Source: QZKY01 sp942492925
Lineage (GTDB): Bacteria; Pseudomonadota; Gammaproteobacteria; Burkholderiales; Burkholderiaceae_D
Length of the DNA: 64,000 bases
Assembly (NCBI GenBank): GCA_942492925.1
Contig: OW818641.1
Location: forward strand, 868,001 to 932,000
Reading direction: 5' to 3'
Below the pieces are notes generated by a model. It did not search any database, was not told where the DNA came from, and was given only the letters and a program-made list of their open reading frames with translations. A program made the translations under genes and the position numbers. Shown here in pieces: positions 25,397 through 35,024 of this stretch (its first letter is position 1; each line of letters opens with the position of its first letter).

Positions 25397-27946
25397 ATGC
25401 CATTCGATATCCCGCAAGGTTTAAGCGAGGACGAGGCGCAGCGGCGACTGATATCCGATGGCTGGAATGAATTACCCTCGGCCAAACCCCGGTCGTTGCT
25501 GGCAATCGCTTGGACGATCCTGCGCGAGCCGATGTTCCTGTTGCTGATTGCTTGCGGCGGCATTTATCTCCTCTTGGGAAGCCAACAGGATGCGTGCATC
25601 CTCCTGTTTTTTGTCGTGATCGTGATGATCATGAGCTTTGTGCAGGAACGCAAGAGCGAACGCGCCATTGAAGCATTGCGTGATTTATCCAGTCCGCGTG
25701 CGCTGGTCTTGCGCGATGGCGCACAGCGGCGTATTGCCGGACGCGACGTTGTGCGCGGCGACATGATTTTGCTTGCCGAAGGCGACCGCATCCCCGCCGA
25801 TGCAATGCTGCTTGAAAACCAGTGGCTGAGTGTGGATGAGTCGCTGCTGACTGGCGAATCTGTGCCGGTGCGTAAAGCGGTAGCAGCGGATCCCGCGCGT
25901 GACGCGATCATGGGTAAACCCGGCGGGGAGGACCAGCCGTTTTTGTTTTCCGGAACCCTGGTCGTGCAAGGCAAGGGGGTGGCGCGCGTCGTGGCCACGG
26001 CGGAGCGGACGGCGATAGGCCAGATTGGCAAGGCGCTCGTCGCTCAGGAAGAAGAAACCAGCCGTGTGCACCGGGAAGTGTCGCGTGCGGTAAAGGCGGC
26101 TGCCCTTGTCAGTTTGTTGCTGGTGGTGTTGCTGACGGTTGGGTATGGGGTCACGCGCGGCGACTGGCTGAACGGCATTCTCGCGGGGCTGACGCTGGCG
26201 ATGGGTATTTTGCCGCAAGAGTTTTCAATCGTGCTGGTGATTTTTTTCGCGCTGGGCGCCTGGCGCATCGCAAGACAGGATGTGCTCACCCGTCGCATTT
26301 CCGCCATCGAAACCTTGGGCGAGGCGACCGTGTTATGCGTTGATAAGACCGGCACCTTGACGCAAAACCGGATGACACTCGCCAAGATCGCCGTTGGCGA
26401 CGCGGTGTACCGTCTGGACGGCGCGGTTTGTCCAAAGCCAGAAGAATTTCCGGAAACCTTTCACGAGATCACGGAGTTCGCCATGCTCTCCAGTCAGCGT
26501 GATCCGTTCGATCCGATGGAAAAAGCGATTCGTGAGGCCGGGCGTGCCACCTTGATGGGTACGGAACATATTCACGACGGGTGGACGCTGGTTGAAGAAT
26601 ATCCCTTATCACCGCGCTTGCTGGCGATGTCACGCGTGTGGAAGTCGCCGGATCTCGAACATTACGTGATCGCGGCCAAGGGCGCGCCGGAGGCGATTGT
26701 CGACTTGTGTCATCTCGATGAGGCGACGATTCAGCGCATCACCGCGCAGGTGAACGCGTTGGCCGAAGAGGGCTTGCGCGTGCTAGCCGTGGCCAAGGCG
26801 TCTTTCCACGACGCCGATCTGCCACCGATTCAGCATGATTTTGTTTTTGAATTTCTCGGATTGATTGGCTTGGCCGATCCGCTGCGTGCGAATGCGAAAA
26901 CCGCCATTGCCGAGTGTCGCGCGGCGGGCATCCGCGTCGTCATGATTACGGGAGATTATCCGGCAACAGCGCTGAGCATTGCCCGGCAGGCCGGGCTGAG
27001 TTCAGGTAATGGCATGCTGACTGGTGCCGAGTTGGATCAGCTGGATGACGCGGCGCTTATCCAACGGCTTCGCGAGATTAACGTGTATTGCCGCGTTTCG
27101 CCCGAACAAAAATTGCGACTGGTGAATGCGTTGAAAGCCAGCGGCGAAATCGTCGCGATGACAGGCGATGGCGTGAACGATGCGCCTGCCTTGAAAGCCG
27201 CGCACATCGGCATTGCGATGGGCGGGCGGGGTACCGATGTCGCACGCGAATCATCCGCGCTGGTGTTGCTGAACGACGATTTTTCTTCCATCGTCGCAGC
27301 GATTCGATTGGGGCGCCGCATCTTCGACAATATTCGCAAAGCGGTCGTCTTCATCATTGCCGCGCATATTCCGATTGCGGGCATGTCGCTGATTCCGGTG
27401 ATGCTGGGCTGGCCTTTGGTGCTTCTGCCAGTACACATCGTATTTTTTGAATTGATGGTCGATCCGACCTGCACGATTGTGTTCGAAGCGGAGCCAGAAG
27501 AAACCGAGGTCATGAACCGCCCCCCGCGCGCGATGAACGCAAAAATTTTTGATCCCACGATTTTATGGTTGGGGATCAAGCAAGGCGCAGCCTTGTTGGT
27601 ACTGTTGCTTGGGATTTACCGTCTGGCGCAATGCTTTGGTCTTGGCGCAGAACAGGCCAGGGCGTTGGCGTTTACAGCGATGATTATTGGCGACATTTGG
27701 TTGATTTTCATGAACCGCTCCTGGTCCTTGTCCTTGCCCGCTTCCTTGCGACAGCCCAATCCAGCATTGTGGTGGGTGCTGGTCTGCACGGTGGGTATGC
27801 TGATTGCGGCGTTGTTTGTGCCGCCCGTCAGCGCGCTGTTTCATTTCAGTGGCGTGAATTGGCAAGGGATTGGCGCAACCGTGATGCTGATGATGGGGGT
27901 GCTGGTGTTGCTATCGTTCAGCCGTTTGTTTCGATACCGGATGTGA
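25397..27946 (+). CDS. Cation-translocating P-type ATPase
   Basis: An 849-residue membrane pump of the P2-like class. In order: N-terminal cation ATPase domain (GLSEDEAQRRLISDGWNELPSAKP), actuator with LLTGESVPV, phosphorylation site DKTGTLTQN with D316, nucleotide-binding domain (KGAPEAIVDLC), hinge TGDGVNDAPALKAAHIGIAMG, and about ten helices. The M4 motif is GILPQEFSIVL, and M6 reads ELMVDPTCTIVFEAE instead of the calcium-pump NLVTDG. Ion specificity therefore cannot be taken as Ca2+. It ends 4 bases from the convergent TetR gene and may be transcribed with pgi-tal and the leader ORF. Confidence 0.9.
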   Translation: MPFDIPQGLSEDEAQRRLISDGWNELPSAKPRSLLAIAWTILREPMFLLLIACGGIYLLLGSQQDACILLFFVVIVMIMSFVQERKSERAIEALRDLSSPRALVLRDGAQRRIAGRDVVRGDMILLAEGDRIPADAMLLENQWLSVDESLLTGESVPVRKAVAADPARDAIMGKPGGEDQPFLFSGTLVVQGKGVARVVATAERTAIGQIGKALVAQEEETSRVHREVSRAVKAAALVSLLLVVLLTVGYGVTRGDWLNGILAGLTLAMGILPQEFSIVLVIFFALGAWRIARQDVLTRRISAIETLGEATVLCVDKTGTLTQNRMTLAKIAVGDAVYRLDGAVCPKPEEFPETFHEITEFAMLSSQRDPFDPMEKAIREAGRATLMGTEHIHDGWTLVEEYPLSPRLLAMSRVWKSPDLEHYVIAAKGAPEAIVDLCHLDEATIQRITAQVNALAEEGLRVLAVAKASFHDADLPPIQHDFVFEFLGLIGLADPLRANAKTAIAECRAAGIRVVMITGDYPATALSIARQAGLSSGNGMLTGAELDQLDDAALIQRLREINVYCRVSPEQKLRLVNALKASGEIVAMTGDGVNDAPALKAAHIGIAMGGRGTDVARESSALVLLNDDFSSIVAAIRLGRRIFDNIRKAVVFIIAAHIPIAGMSLIPVMLGWPLVLLPVHIVFFELMVDPTCTIVFEAEPEETEVMNRPPRAMNAKIFDPTILWLGIKQGAALLVLLLGIYRLAQCFGLGAEQARALAFTAMIIGDIWLIFMNRSWSLSLPASLRQPNPALWWVLVCTVGMLIAALFVPPVSALFHFSGVNWQGIGATVMLMMGVLVLLSFSRLFRYRM

Positions 27947-27950
27947 TGGC

Positions 27951-28586
27951 TTATTTTTTCCGCAAGGCCGGATTGGTGCGAATGTTTTCGATGGTGGCGT
28001 TGAGAATGATATTGGCTTCTTCAATCAGATCGAAACTTTCTGGCATCAGCAGCCAGCTCATCATGATGCCCGTGAAGGTGGATTGCAACAGAATGGCGCT
28101 TAGGCGCAGGTCGAGTTCTTTCGGCAACTGGTTTTTTGCAACGGCATTGGCCAGCATGCGTTTGGTGGATTCCCGGCTGAGCATGAGCCAGTCGCGTTGA
28201 TAGATCAGGATGGGGTCGTTGTTGTCGGTAATTTCGCATCGATGATAAATGATGGTCATTACCTTCTGAATTTCCGGGTTTTCGACGACGGAACGGCGGA
28301 TGGCTGTGCCTCTGATGTCTAACAGCCCCAGCGGATCGAGGGTTTTTTCGTCGGCCACTTCATCGATCATCAGACTGATGGGGGTTTTCACACGCTGGCA
28401 TACAGCATCAAAAAGGTCAGTCTTGTTTTTGAAATGCCAATAAATGGCTCCGCGTGTGACCCCGGCGACTTGGGCCACGTCGTTCAGCGAGGTGTTCGAC
28501 ACACCTTTGTCATAAAAGACATCCGTGGCGGCATCGATGATGCGTTCCCGGGTTTCCAGCGCTTTTTCTTTGGTATTACGAGCCAT
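27951..28586 (-). CDS. acrR: TetR-family repressor of the efflux operon (AcrR/TtgR type)
   Basis: A 211-residue repressor. The N-terminal helix-turn-helix domain reads RIIDAATDVFYDKGVSNTSLNDVAQVAGVTRGAIYWHFKNKTDLF, the AcrR/TtgR pattern; the C-terminal ligand domain is variable. The start at 28586 (MARNTKEKALETRERI) matches the family; the frame extends upstream but would run through the operator. Divergent from acrAB-oprM with a palindromic operator between them, so it most likely represses both itself and the pump and is released by drugs. Confidence 0.93.
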   Translation of the reverse strand: MARNTKEKALETRERIIDAATDVFYDKGVSNTSLNDVAQVAGVTRGAIYWHFKNKTDLFDAVCQRVKTPISLMIDEVADEKTLDPLGLLDIRGTAIRRSVVENPEIQKVMTIIYHRCEITDNNDPILIYQRDWLMLSRESTKRMLANAVAKNQLPKELDLRLSAILLQSTFTGIMMSWLLMPESFDLIEEANIILNATIENIRTNPALRKK

Positions 28587-28607
28587 TGTTAATTTGTGAT
28601 GAGTAAC

Positions 28608-28629
28608 ATACATACAGCAATGTATGTAT
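28608..28629. promoter_or_regulatory. AcrR-like operator overlapping the acrAB promoter
   Basis: ATACATACA (28608-28616) and TGTATGTAT (28621-28629) are perfect inverted repeats around GCAA. The half-site TACATACA is the same as that of the known E. coli AcrR operator. A TATAAT box at 28627-28632 overlaps its right edge, so binding would block transcription of acrAB. It is 22 bases from the repressor start codon. Confidence 0.8.
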
Positions 28630-28750
28630 AATAGCACCACCTCGCGATTTTGTACGTTTTTGAATGTGTATAAAGATGATTTTTTGGCAAGATTTGCGTT
28701 TGCCAGTATATATAGTGCGTGTGCGCCAACCTCAACAATAAAGAACTTCC

Positions 28751-30034
28751 ATGAGAACACTTCCTCCTTATGCCTTGCTGAGCCTTGCGGCTTCGGCGCT
28801 CATTCTTGTCGGTTGCGGAGAAAAACCGAAAGCGGGACAGCGTCCGCCGACCGAGGTGGCGGTTGTGACGGTTGCGGCAGAGCGTCTCGGCATGACCCGG
28901 GAATTGCCGGGGCGACTGGAAGCTAACCGTGTGGCGCAAGTCCGGGCGCGTGTGCCGGGCATTATTTTGAAGCGGGCCTTCAAGGAAGGCAGTCAAGTCA
29001 AGGAAGGCCAGTTGCTGTTTCAGATCGATCCCGCGCCTTACCAGGCTGCGCTGAGTAGCGCCAAAGCGTCGCTGGCGCGGGCGGAAGCCAACCTCACGCA
29101 AACCAGTTTGAAGATGGAACGTTACGCACCGCTCGTGAAGATCAATGCGATCAGCAAGCAGGAATTTGACGATGCCAATGCAGCGAAATTGCAGGCGGCT
29201 GCGGATGTGGCAGCGGCGAAAGCGTCGGTGAAGACAGCCAGTCTGAATCTCGGTTATGCCAGCGTGACGGCGCCGATTTCCGGGCGCATCGGTCGCGCCT
29301 TGGTGACGGAAGGTGCGTTAGTTGGGCAAAGCGAAGTGACGCCGCTCGCTCTGGTTCAGCAGGTAGATAAGTTGTATGTGAATCTGACGCAGTCCAGCGC
29401 CGAGCTGGTTCAACTGAAACAAGCACTGAAAGAAGGCTTGCTGAAGGGGACCACGGAGGCTGAAGCCAAAGTAACGCTGGTCATGGAAGATGGCAGCCTT
29501 TACGAACATGAAGGGACGTTGCTCTTCTCCGATATTACAGTCGACGAATCGACAGGCAACGTGACCTTGCGTGCGACCTTCCCGAATCCGGATCATCTGC
29601 TGTTGCCCGGCACATTTGTGCGCGCTCGTTTGCAGCAAGCCATCAACGAAGAAGCGCTGGCCGTACCGCAACAGGCGGTGCAGCGTACCAACGAAGGATC
29701 CGTCGTGCTGGTGGTGGGCGCCGAAGACAAGGTGGAAGCCAGAATGGTCAAGACGGTTGGTACGCAAGGCGATCGCTGGGTTGTCAGCGAAGGTTTGAAG
29801 CCGGGGGATCGCGTGATTGTCGAAGGCTTGCAAAAAATACGTCCCGGCATGCCGGTCAAACCGGTGCCGTGGAAACAATCTGGCAAGGCGGTCGAGCAGA
29901 AACCGGGAAGCCAGGAAGCACCTGCATCAAGCGCGCCTGCAACGACAAATGCCTCTGCACCCGCGCCTGCACCTGCACCCGCCACGACGGGCGCGAGTGT
30001 GCCAACGGCTGCTCCGCAGCCTGCTAAAAAATAA
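28751..30034 (+). CDS. acrA: RND efflux periplasmic adaptor (AcrA/MexA type)
   Basis: Membrane-fusion lipoprotein linking the inner-membrane pump to the outer-membrane channel. It has 427 residues. The signal peptide ends in lipobox LVGC with C22 as the lipidated residue. The biotinyl-lipoyl halves are GRLEANRVAQVRARVPGIILKRAFKEGSQVKEGQLLFQID and the later SVTAPISGRIGRALVTEGALV, with an alpha-helical hairpin between. The C-terminal 55 residues are Ala/Pro-rich and disordered (APAPAPAPATTG), longer than in AcrA. First gene of acrAB-oprM. Confidence 0.95.
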   Translation: MRTLPPYALLSLAASALILVGCGEKPKAGQRPPTEVAVVTVAAERLGMTRELPGRLEANRVAQVRARVPGIILKRAFKEGSQVKEGQLLFQIDPAPYQAALSSAKASLARAEANLTQTSLKMERYAPLVKINAISKQEFDDANAAKLQAAADVAAAKASVKTASLNLGYASVTAPISGRIGRALVTEGALVGQSEVTPLALVQQVDKLYVNLTQSSAELVQLKQALKEGLLKGTTEAEAKVTLVMEDGSLYEHEGTLLFSDITVDESTGNVTLRATFPNPDHLLLPGTFVRARLQQAINEEALAVPQQAVQRTNEGSVVLVVGAEDKVEARMVKTVGTQGDRWVVSEGLKPGDRVIVEGLQKIRPGMPVKPVPWKQSGKAVEQKPGSQEAPASSAPATTNASAPAPAPAPATTGASVPTAAPQPAKK

Positions 30035-30046
30035 GGGAAGACAAGC

Positions 30047-33000
30047 ATGGCAAAATTTTTCATCGATCGCCCGGTCTTTGCGTGGGTGATCGCCATTTTC
30101 ATCATGCTGGGCGGCTTGCTGTCGATCATGGTGCTGCCGATTTCTCAGTATCCGAAGATTGCGCCGCCGCAAGTTGTGATTACCGCGACTTATCCCGGTG
30201 CCACGGCCAAGGTGCTGGAAGACAGCGTAACTTCGCTGATCGAACAGGAAATGAACGGCGCTGAAGGGCTGGACTACATGGAGTCCGTCAGTCAGAGCAA
30301 TGGTCAGGCGCAGATCACGGTGACCTTCAAGCAGGGCTTGAACGTTGAACTGTGTGCGGTCGACGTGCAAAACCGCTTGAAACGCGTCGAGTCGCGATTG
30401 CCGCAAGCGGTGACCCAACAAGGCGTGCAGGTCAACAAAGCGAGCGGGAACATCCTGATGTTCGGCACGTTGATATCCACTGATGGCAAGATGACGCCGA
30501 TTGATCTGGGTGACTATCTGGCGCGTAATGTGATTAACGAAATCAAGCGCGTGCCCGGCGTGGGCGACGTCAATCTGTTCGGTACGGAAAAGGCGATGCG
30601 CATCTGGATCGATCCGGTCAAGCTCTCCGGCCTGAAACTCGCCGCGAGCGACGTGGTTCTCGCGATCAAGGGACAAAACGCGCAAGTATCGGCCGGCTCG
30701 CTCGGCGCCTTGCCGAATGATGGCAAGAGTCCGATGACGGCCAGCATCGTGGTCAAAGGCCAACTGAAATCGGCCGAAGATTTTGGTCAAGTAGTGTTGC
30801 GTGCCAATGCCGATGGTTCCGTGGTGCGGCTGCGTGACGTGGCGCGACTGGAAATGGGCGGACAGACTTACGACACGGAGGCGCGCTTGAACGGCAAGCA
30901 GAATGCGTCGTTTGCCGTGATGCCGACGTCGACTGCCAATGCGCTGGAAACGGCCACGGCCGTGCGCGTCAAGATGGAAGAGTTGTCACGTTATTTCCCG
31001 CCGGGTGTGAAATACGTCATTCCCTACGACACGACCAAGTTCGTGAAAGTGTCGATACACGAAGTGGTCAAGACGCTGTTTGAAGCCGTCATTCTCGTGT
31101 TCATCGTGATGTATCTGTTCTTGCAAAACATTCGCTACACGATCATTCCAACGATTGTCGTGCCAGTGGCGCTATTGGGAACGTTTGCGGTATTGAATGC
31201 GCTCGGCTATTCAATCAACGTGTTGACGATGTTCGGCATGGTGCTGGCGATCGGTATTCTCGTGGACGACGCGATTGTGGTGGTGGAAAACGTCGAGCGG
31301 ATCATGGCCACAGAAGGCTTGCCGCCACGCGAAGCGACGCGCAAGGCGATGGGGCAGATTACCGGCGCGATCATCGGTATTACCGTCGTGCTGATCGCGG
31401 TGTTCATCCCGATGGCATTTTTTGGCGGTGCGGTCGGCGCGATTTACCGACAGTTCTCGGTTGCCATGGTGGCGTCCATGGTGTTTTCCGCGATCTTGGC
31501 ATTGTCGTTGACCCCTGCTTTGTGCGCCACCATTCTCAAACCCATTTCGCCCGACGAGCATCACGAAAAGAAAGGTGTGTTTGGCTGGTTTAACCGTGTG
31601 TTCAATGCGACGACGGTGCGCTACGAGCGTTCGGTTACCACCATGCTGGGCAAGCTGCCGCGTTGGATGCTGGTTTATGGTGCCATCGCAATCGTGATGG
31701 GCGTGCTGTACTGGCGTTTGCCGACCTCGTTCCTGCCGTCTGAGGATCAAGGTTACATCATGGCCAACATTCAGCTTCCGCCTGGCGCTTCGTCGACGCG
31801 CACAAACGAAGTGTTGACGACGGTCGAACAGCATTTTTCGAAAGAACCCGCTGTCGAGAACGTGATTGTTGTGAACGGCTTCAGTTTTTCCGGGCGCGGA
31901 CAGAACGCCGGCTTGGCATTCGTCTCCTTGAAAGACTGGAGTGAACGCGATGCAGCGAATTCCGCGCAAGCCATTGTCGGTCGGGCCTTCGGTCGATTCA
32001 TGCAAATCAAGGATGCAATGGTCTTTCCGTTGAATCCGCCGCCGATTCGAGAATTGGGTAACGCCACCGGTTTCGTGTTCCGTTTGCAGGATCGCGGCAG
32101 CATGGGCAACGATGCGCTCGTTGATGCGCGCAACCAATTGCTCGGGCTCGCGGCGCAAAGCAAGGCTGTGAAGAACGTGCGCGTTGAAGGGTTGGACGAT
32201 GCGCCGCAACTGGAATTGAAGATCGATCGCGAAAAAGCGAATGCTCTGGGGATAACGTTTGCGGAAATCAATACTGTGATCTCGACTGCGCTGGGCTCCA
32301 GCTATGTGAACGACTTCGATAGCCAGGGGCGTCAGCAGCGCGTCGTTGTTCAGGTCGATGCGCAGCAACGCATGCGACCGGAAGACGTTAACAACCTTTA
32401 CGTGCGTAACAGCAAGGGAACCATGGTGCCGTTTTCCGCTTTCTCGTCGAGCCAGTGGATCAACGGGCCGGTGCAGTTGGTGCGTTACAACGGCTATCCA
32501 TCAGTGCGGATTTCCGGCGAACCAGCGGAAGGCATGAGCACCGGCGCTGCAATGGAAGAAATGGCCGCATTGATGGACAAGCTGCCGCCGGGCTTCGGCT
32601 ACGAATGGACGGGGCAGTCGCTGGAAGAAAAAACCTCCGGCTCGCAGGCGCCGATGCTGTACGCCTTGTCGATGATCGCGGTGTTCCTGTGTCTGGCAGC
32701 CTTGTATGAGAGCACCTCGATTCCGGTCGCTGTGATGCTGGTGGTGCCGCTGGGGATTTTTGGCGCCTTGCTCGGGATGACCGTGCGGGGCTTGCCGAAT
32801 GACGTGTACTTCAAGGTTGGCTTGATCGCGACCATTGGTCTGTCGGCAAAGAACGCGATTCTGATTATCGAATTCGCCAAAGACCTGGAAGCGCAGGGAA
32901 AAGGCTTGATCAAGTCCACGCTGGAAGCGATTCGCTTGCGTTTCCGGCCCATCATCATGACATCGCTGGCTTTCATTCTCGGTGTGTTGCCGCTGGTGAT

Positions 33001-33196
33001 TTCGCGCGGTGCCGGTTCGGCGGCGCAAAACGCGATTGGCACGGGTGTGATGTGCGGGATGATCGCGGCAACCGTGCTCGCGGTTTTCCTAGTGCCGGTG
33101 TTTTTCGTGGTGATCCGGACGGTGTTTAAAGGCAGTGAACGCCAGCGGAAGATGTACGCGGCGAATATCAAGAACGAGGCTGATTTCAATGATTAA
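30047..33196 (+). CDS. acrB: RND multidrug efflux transporter (AcrB/MexB type)
   Basis: Proton-driven trimeric inner-membrane pump of 1049 residues, the same length as AcrB. It begins MAKFFIDRPVFAWVIAIFIML. Proton-relay residues are conserved: the Asp pair D407-D408 in GILVDDAIVVVENVER and the Lys in GLSAKNAILIIEFAKD (about K935). Twelve helices and two large periplasmic loops are in the expected places. It lies 12 bases after acrA and overlaps oprM by 8 bases. Confidence 0.97.
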   Translation: MAKFFIDRPVFAWVIAIFIMLGGLLSIMVLPISQYPKIAPPQVVITATYPGATAKVLEDSVTSLIEQEMNGAEGLDYMESVSQSNGQAQITVTFKQGLNVELCAVDVQNRLKRVESRLPQAVTQQGVQVNKASGNILMFGTLISTDGKMTPIDLGDYLARNVINEIKRVPGVGDVNLFGTEKAMRIWIDPVKLSGLKLAASDVVLAIKGQNAQVSAGSLGALPNDGKSPMTASIVVKGQLKSAEDFGQVVLRANADGSVVRLRDVARLEMGGQTYDTEARLNGKQNASFAVMPTSTANALETATAVRVKMEELSRYFPPGVKYVIPYDTTKFVKVSIHEVVKTLFEAVILVFIVMYLFLQNIRYTIIPTIVVPVALLGTFAVLNALGYSINVLTMFGMVLAIGILVDDAIVVVENVERIMATEGLPPREATRKAMGQITGAIIGITVVLIAVFIPMAFFGGAVGAIYRQFSVAMVASMVFSAILALSLTPALCATILKPISPDEHHEKKGVFGWFNRVFNATTVRYERSVTTMLGKLPRWMLVYGAIAIVMGVLYWRLPTSFLPSEDQGYIMANIQLPPGASSTRTNEVLTTVEQHFSKEPAVENVIVVNGFSFSGRGQNAGLAFVSLKDWSERDAANSAQAIVGRAFGRFMQIKDAMVFPLNPPPIRELGNATGFVFRLQDRGSMGNDALVDARNQLLGLAAQSKAVKNVRVEGLDDAPQLELKIDREKANALGITFAEINTVISTALGSSYVNDFDSQGRQQRVVVQVDAQQRMRPEDVNNLYVRNSKGTMVPFSAFSSSQWINGPVQLVRYNGYPSVRISGEPAEGMSTGAAMEEMAALMDKLPPGFGYEWTGQSLEEKTSGSQAPMLYALSMIAVFLCLAALYESTSIPVAVMLVVPLGIFGALLGMTVRGLPNDVYFKVGLIATIGLSAKNAILIIEFAKDLEAQGKGLIKSTLEAIRLRFRPIIMTSLAFILGVLPLVISRGAGSAAQNAIGTGVMCGMIAATVLAVFLVPVFFVVIRTVFKGSERQRKMYAANIKNEADFND

Positions 33197-34613
33197 GAAA
33201 ACGCTGTTGTTAACGTTGATGGCTGCGGGCGTGCTGGCGGGATGCAGCATGGCGCCGACTTATGAACGCCCCAAGTCGCCGGTGCCGGAAGCTTTTCCGA
33301 CCCAAACGGATGCCAAGGCGAAGAAAGCCACCGACATTGGCTGGCGCGAATTTTTCAAGGATGCGCGCCTGCAAGTCCTGATTCAAACCGCACTGGAATA
33401 CAATCGCGATTTGAAGGTGGCCGCACTGCGTATTGAGGAAGCACGCGCCCTGTACAACATTCAGCGTGCGGATCGTCTGCCGACCCTCAATGCGACAGCG
33501 AGCGAATCGCGTGCCAGAACGCCAGCGGATTTATCGACGACAGGCGCTGCCACGACGGGCTCGCGTTACGATGTCGGCGTCAGCCTGGCGTCGTACGAGT
33601 TGGATTTCTTCGGACGCGTCAAAAGTCTGAGCGACGCAGCATTGGCAACGTATCTGGCGACGGAAGAGGCCAGACGAGCGGCGCACATTTCACTGGTGGC
33701 CGAAGTGGCGAAAGCCTATTTGGGCGAACGTGCGTATGCTGAACAATATGCATTGGCGGAAAAATCATTCACCGCCCGCGCGGAAAGTCACAAACTGGCC
33801 AAGATGCGTTTCGAGGTAGGCGCTACCTCCGCACTGGATCTGGCGCAGTATGAGTCGCTGATGCAATCGGCCAAGGTGTCGATGGTGACGTTGGCGCGTC
33901 AACGTGCCCAAGCCGAAAACGCACTGGCTGTCTTGACCGGTAAATCAGTTAGTAACTTGCCGCCAGTTCAGCCGATGTCGGCGCAAGGCATTCTGGGGGA
34001 AATTCACGCAGGACTGCCGTCGGATCTGTTGAACAACCGACCGGACTTGCGCCAAGCGGAACAAACCTTGTTGGCAGCCAACGCGAACATTGGCGCGGCA
34101 CGCGCAGCATTTTTCCCGCGCATCGCCTTGACGGGTAGTTACGGTACGGCCAGCAGTTCGCTCTCCGGCTTGTTTGAATCCGGTTCGCGCGCCTGGTCGT
34201 TTGCACCGCAACTCGCGATGCCTATTTTCGACACGGGTCGCAACATCAACAACCTCGATCTGGCGTGGACACGCAAGCACATCGCCGTGGCGCAATATGA
34301 AAAAGCCGTTCAGGTCGCCTTCCGCGAAGCGGCCGATGCGCTCGTCGCACGAGAATTATTGGTGCAGCAGGTAGAAGCGCAAGACGCCGTCATGAAGGCG
34401 GAAGCTGAGCGACTGCAGCTATCGGAAGCACGTTTCAAGAATGGCGTGTCCAGCTCGCTGGATGTGCTCGATGCACAACGTCAGCTTTTTGCTGCCGAAC
34501 AGGCGCTGGTGCAAGCGCGGCTGGTGCAGTTGACGAACAGTATCGATCTTTACCGCGCACTGGGGGGCGGTATTGCCGATACTTTGCCGTTTGTGGAAAA
34601 GAAAAATCAGTAA
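33189..34613 (+). CDS. oprM: Outer-membrane efflux lipoprotein (OprM/NodT family)
   Basis: TolC-like trimeric exit duct of the AcrAB pump, 474 residues. Lipobox LAGC with C19, then MAPTYERPKSPVPEAF typical of OprM mature N termini. Two repeats of the OEP domain follow: LKVAALRIEEARALYNIQRADRLPTLNA and the second, NRPDLRQAEQTLLAANANIGAARAAFFPRI. The ATG at 33189 overlaps the acrB stop (33194-33196); earlier in-frame codons lie within acrB. Convergent with yggX, 9 bases apart. Confidence 0.95.
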   Translation: MIKKTLLLTLMAAGVLAGCSMAPTYERPKSPVPEAFPTQTDAKAKKATDIGWREFFKDARLQVLIQTALEYNRDLKVAALRIEEARALYNIQRADRLPTLNATASESRARTPADLSTTGAATTGSRYDVGVSLASYELDFFGRVKSLSDAALATYLATEEARRAAHISLVAEVAKAYLGERAYAEQYALAEKSFTARAESHKLAKMRFEVGATSALDLAQYESLMQSAKVSMVTLARQRAQAENALAVLTGKSVSNLPPVQPMSAQGILGEIHAGLPSDLLNNRPDLRQAEQTLLAANANIGAARAAFFPRIALTGSYGTASSSLSGLFESGSRAWSFAPQLAMPIFDTGRNINNLDLAWTRKHIAVAQYEKAVQVAFREAADALVARELLVQQVEAQDAVMKAEAERLQLSEARFKNGVSSSLDVLDAQRQLFAAEQALVQARLVQLTNSIDLYRALGGGIADTLPFVEKKNQ

Positions 34614-34622
34614 AGTTTAAAT

Positions 34623-34895
34623 TTACTGCGCAGGCGGAACGTAACCGCCTGCAGCATCCGCGCCGTCACCAAAGAAGTGTTTTTCCACCTGCATGGCGAG
34701 ATACTTGCGCGCGCTTGGATCAGCCAAGTTCAGTCGATATTCATTGATTAGCATCGTTTGCAGCTTGATCCAGCCTTGCCAGGCTTCGCGCGACACATTC
34801 TCGTAAATGCGCTTGCCGAGCTCGCCCGGGTACGGCGGAAAATCCAGGCCTTCAGCTTCCTTGTTGAGCTTGACGCAATGCACCATGTGAGCCAT
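34623..34895 (-). CDS. yggX: YggX-family Fe(2+)-trafficking / oxidative damage protection protein
   Basis: A 90-residue cytoplasmic protein. The family's HCVKLNKEAEGLDFPPYPGELGKRIYENVSREAWQGW core is complete, including the conserved Cys7 and the QTMLINEYRLNL helix. YggX limits superoxide damage to iron-sulfur clusters. It lies downstream of argA on the same strand with a 130-base gap, probably with its own promoter. Confidence 0.95.
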   Translation of the reverse strand: MAHMVHCVKLNKEAEGLDFPPYPGELGKRIYENVSREAWQGWIKLQTMLINEYRLNLADPSARKYLAMQVEKHFFGDGADAAGGYVPPAQ

Positions 34896-35024
34896 GTTTA
34901 TCTCCGTTCATTCCAATTAAATTGTCTGTGGCTTTGTTGACTTCGCCTTGCCGTACCGTTCGTACTGTCTGTGGCTCGCAACTGAATTACGGCGTCGCCA
35001 CAAACAATTTTAATCGGAGATGGC

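Noticed and set aside
31211..32368. 385-codon antisense frame within acrB
   Set aside because: Its sequence is rich in His, Arg and Gln as expected from the complement of a G+C-rich coding region; acrB is unmistakable.
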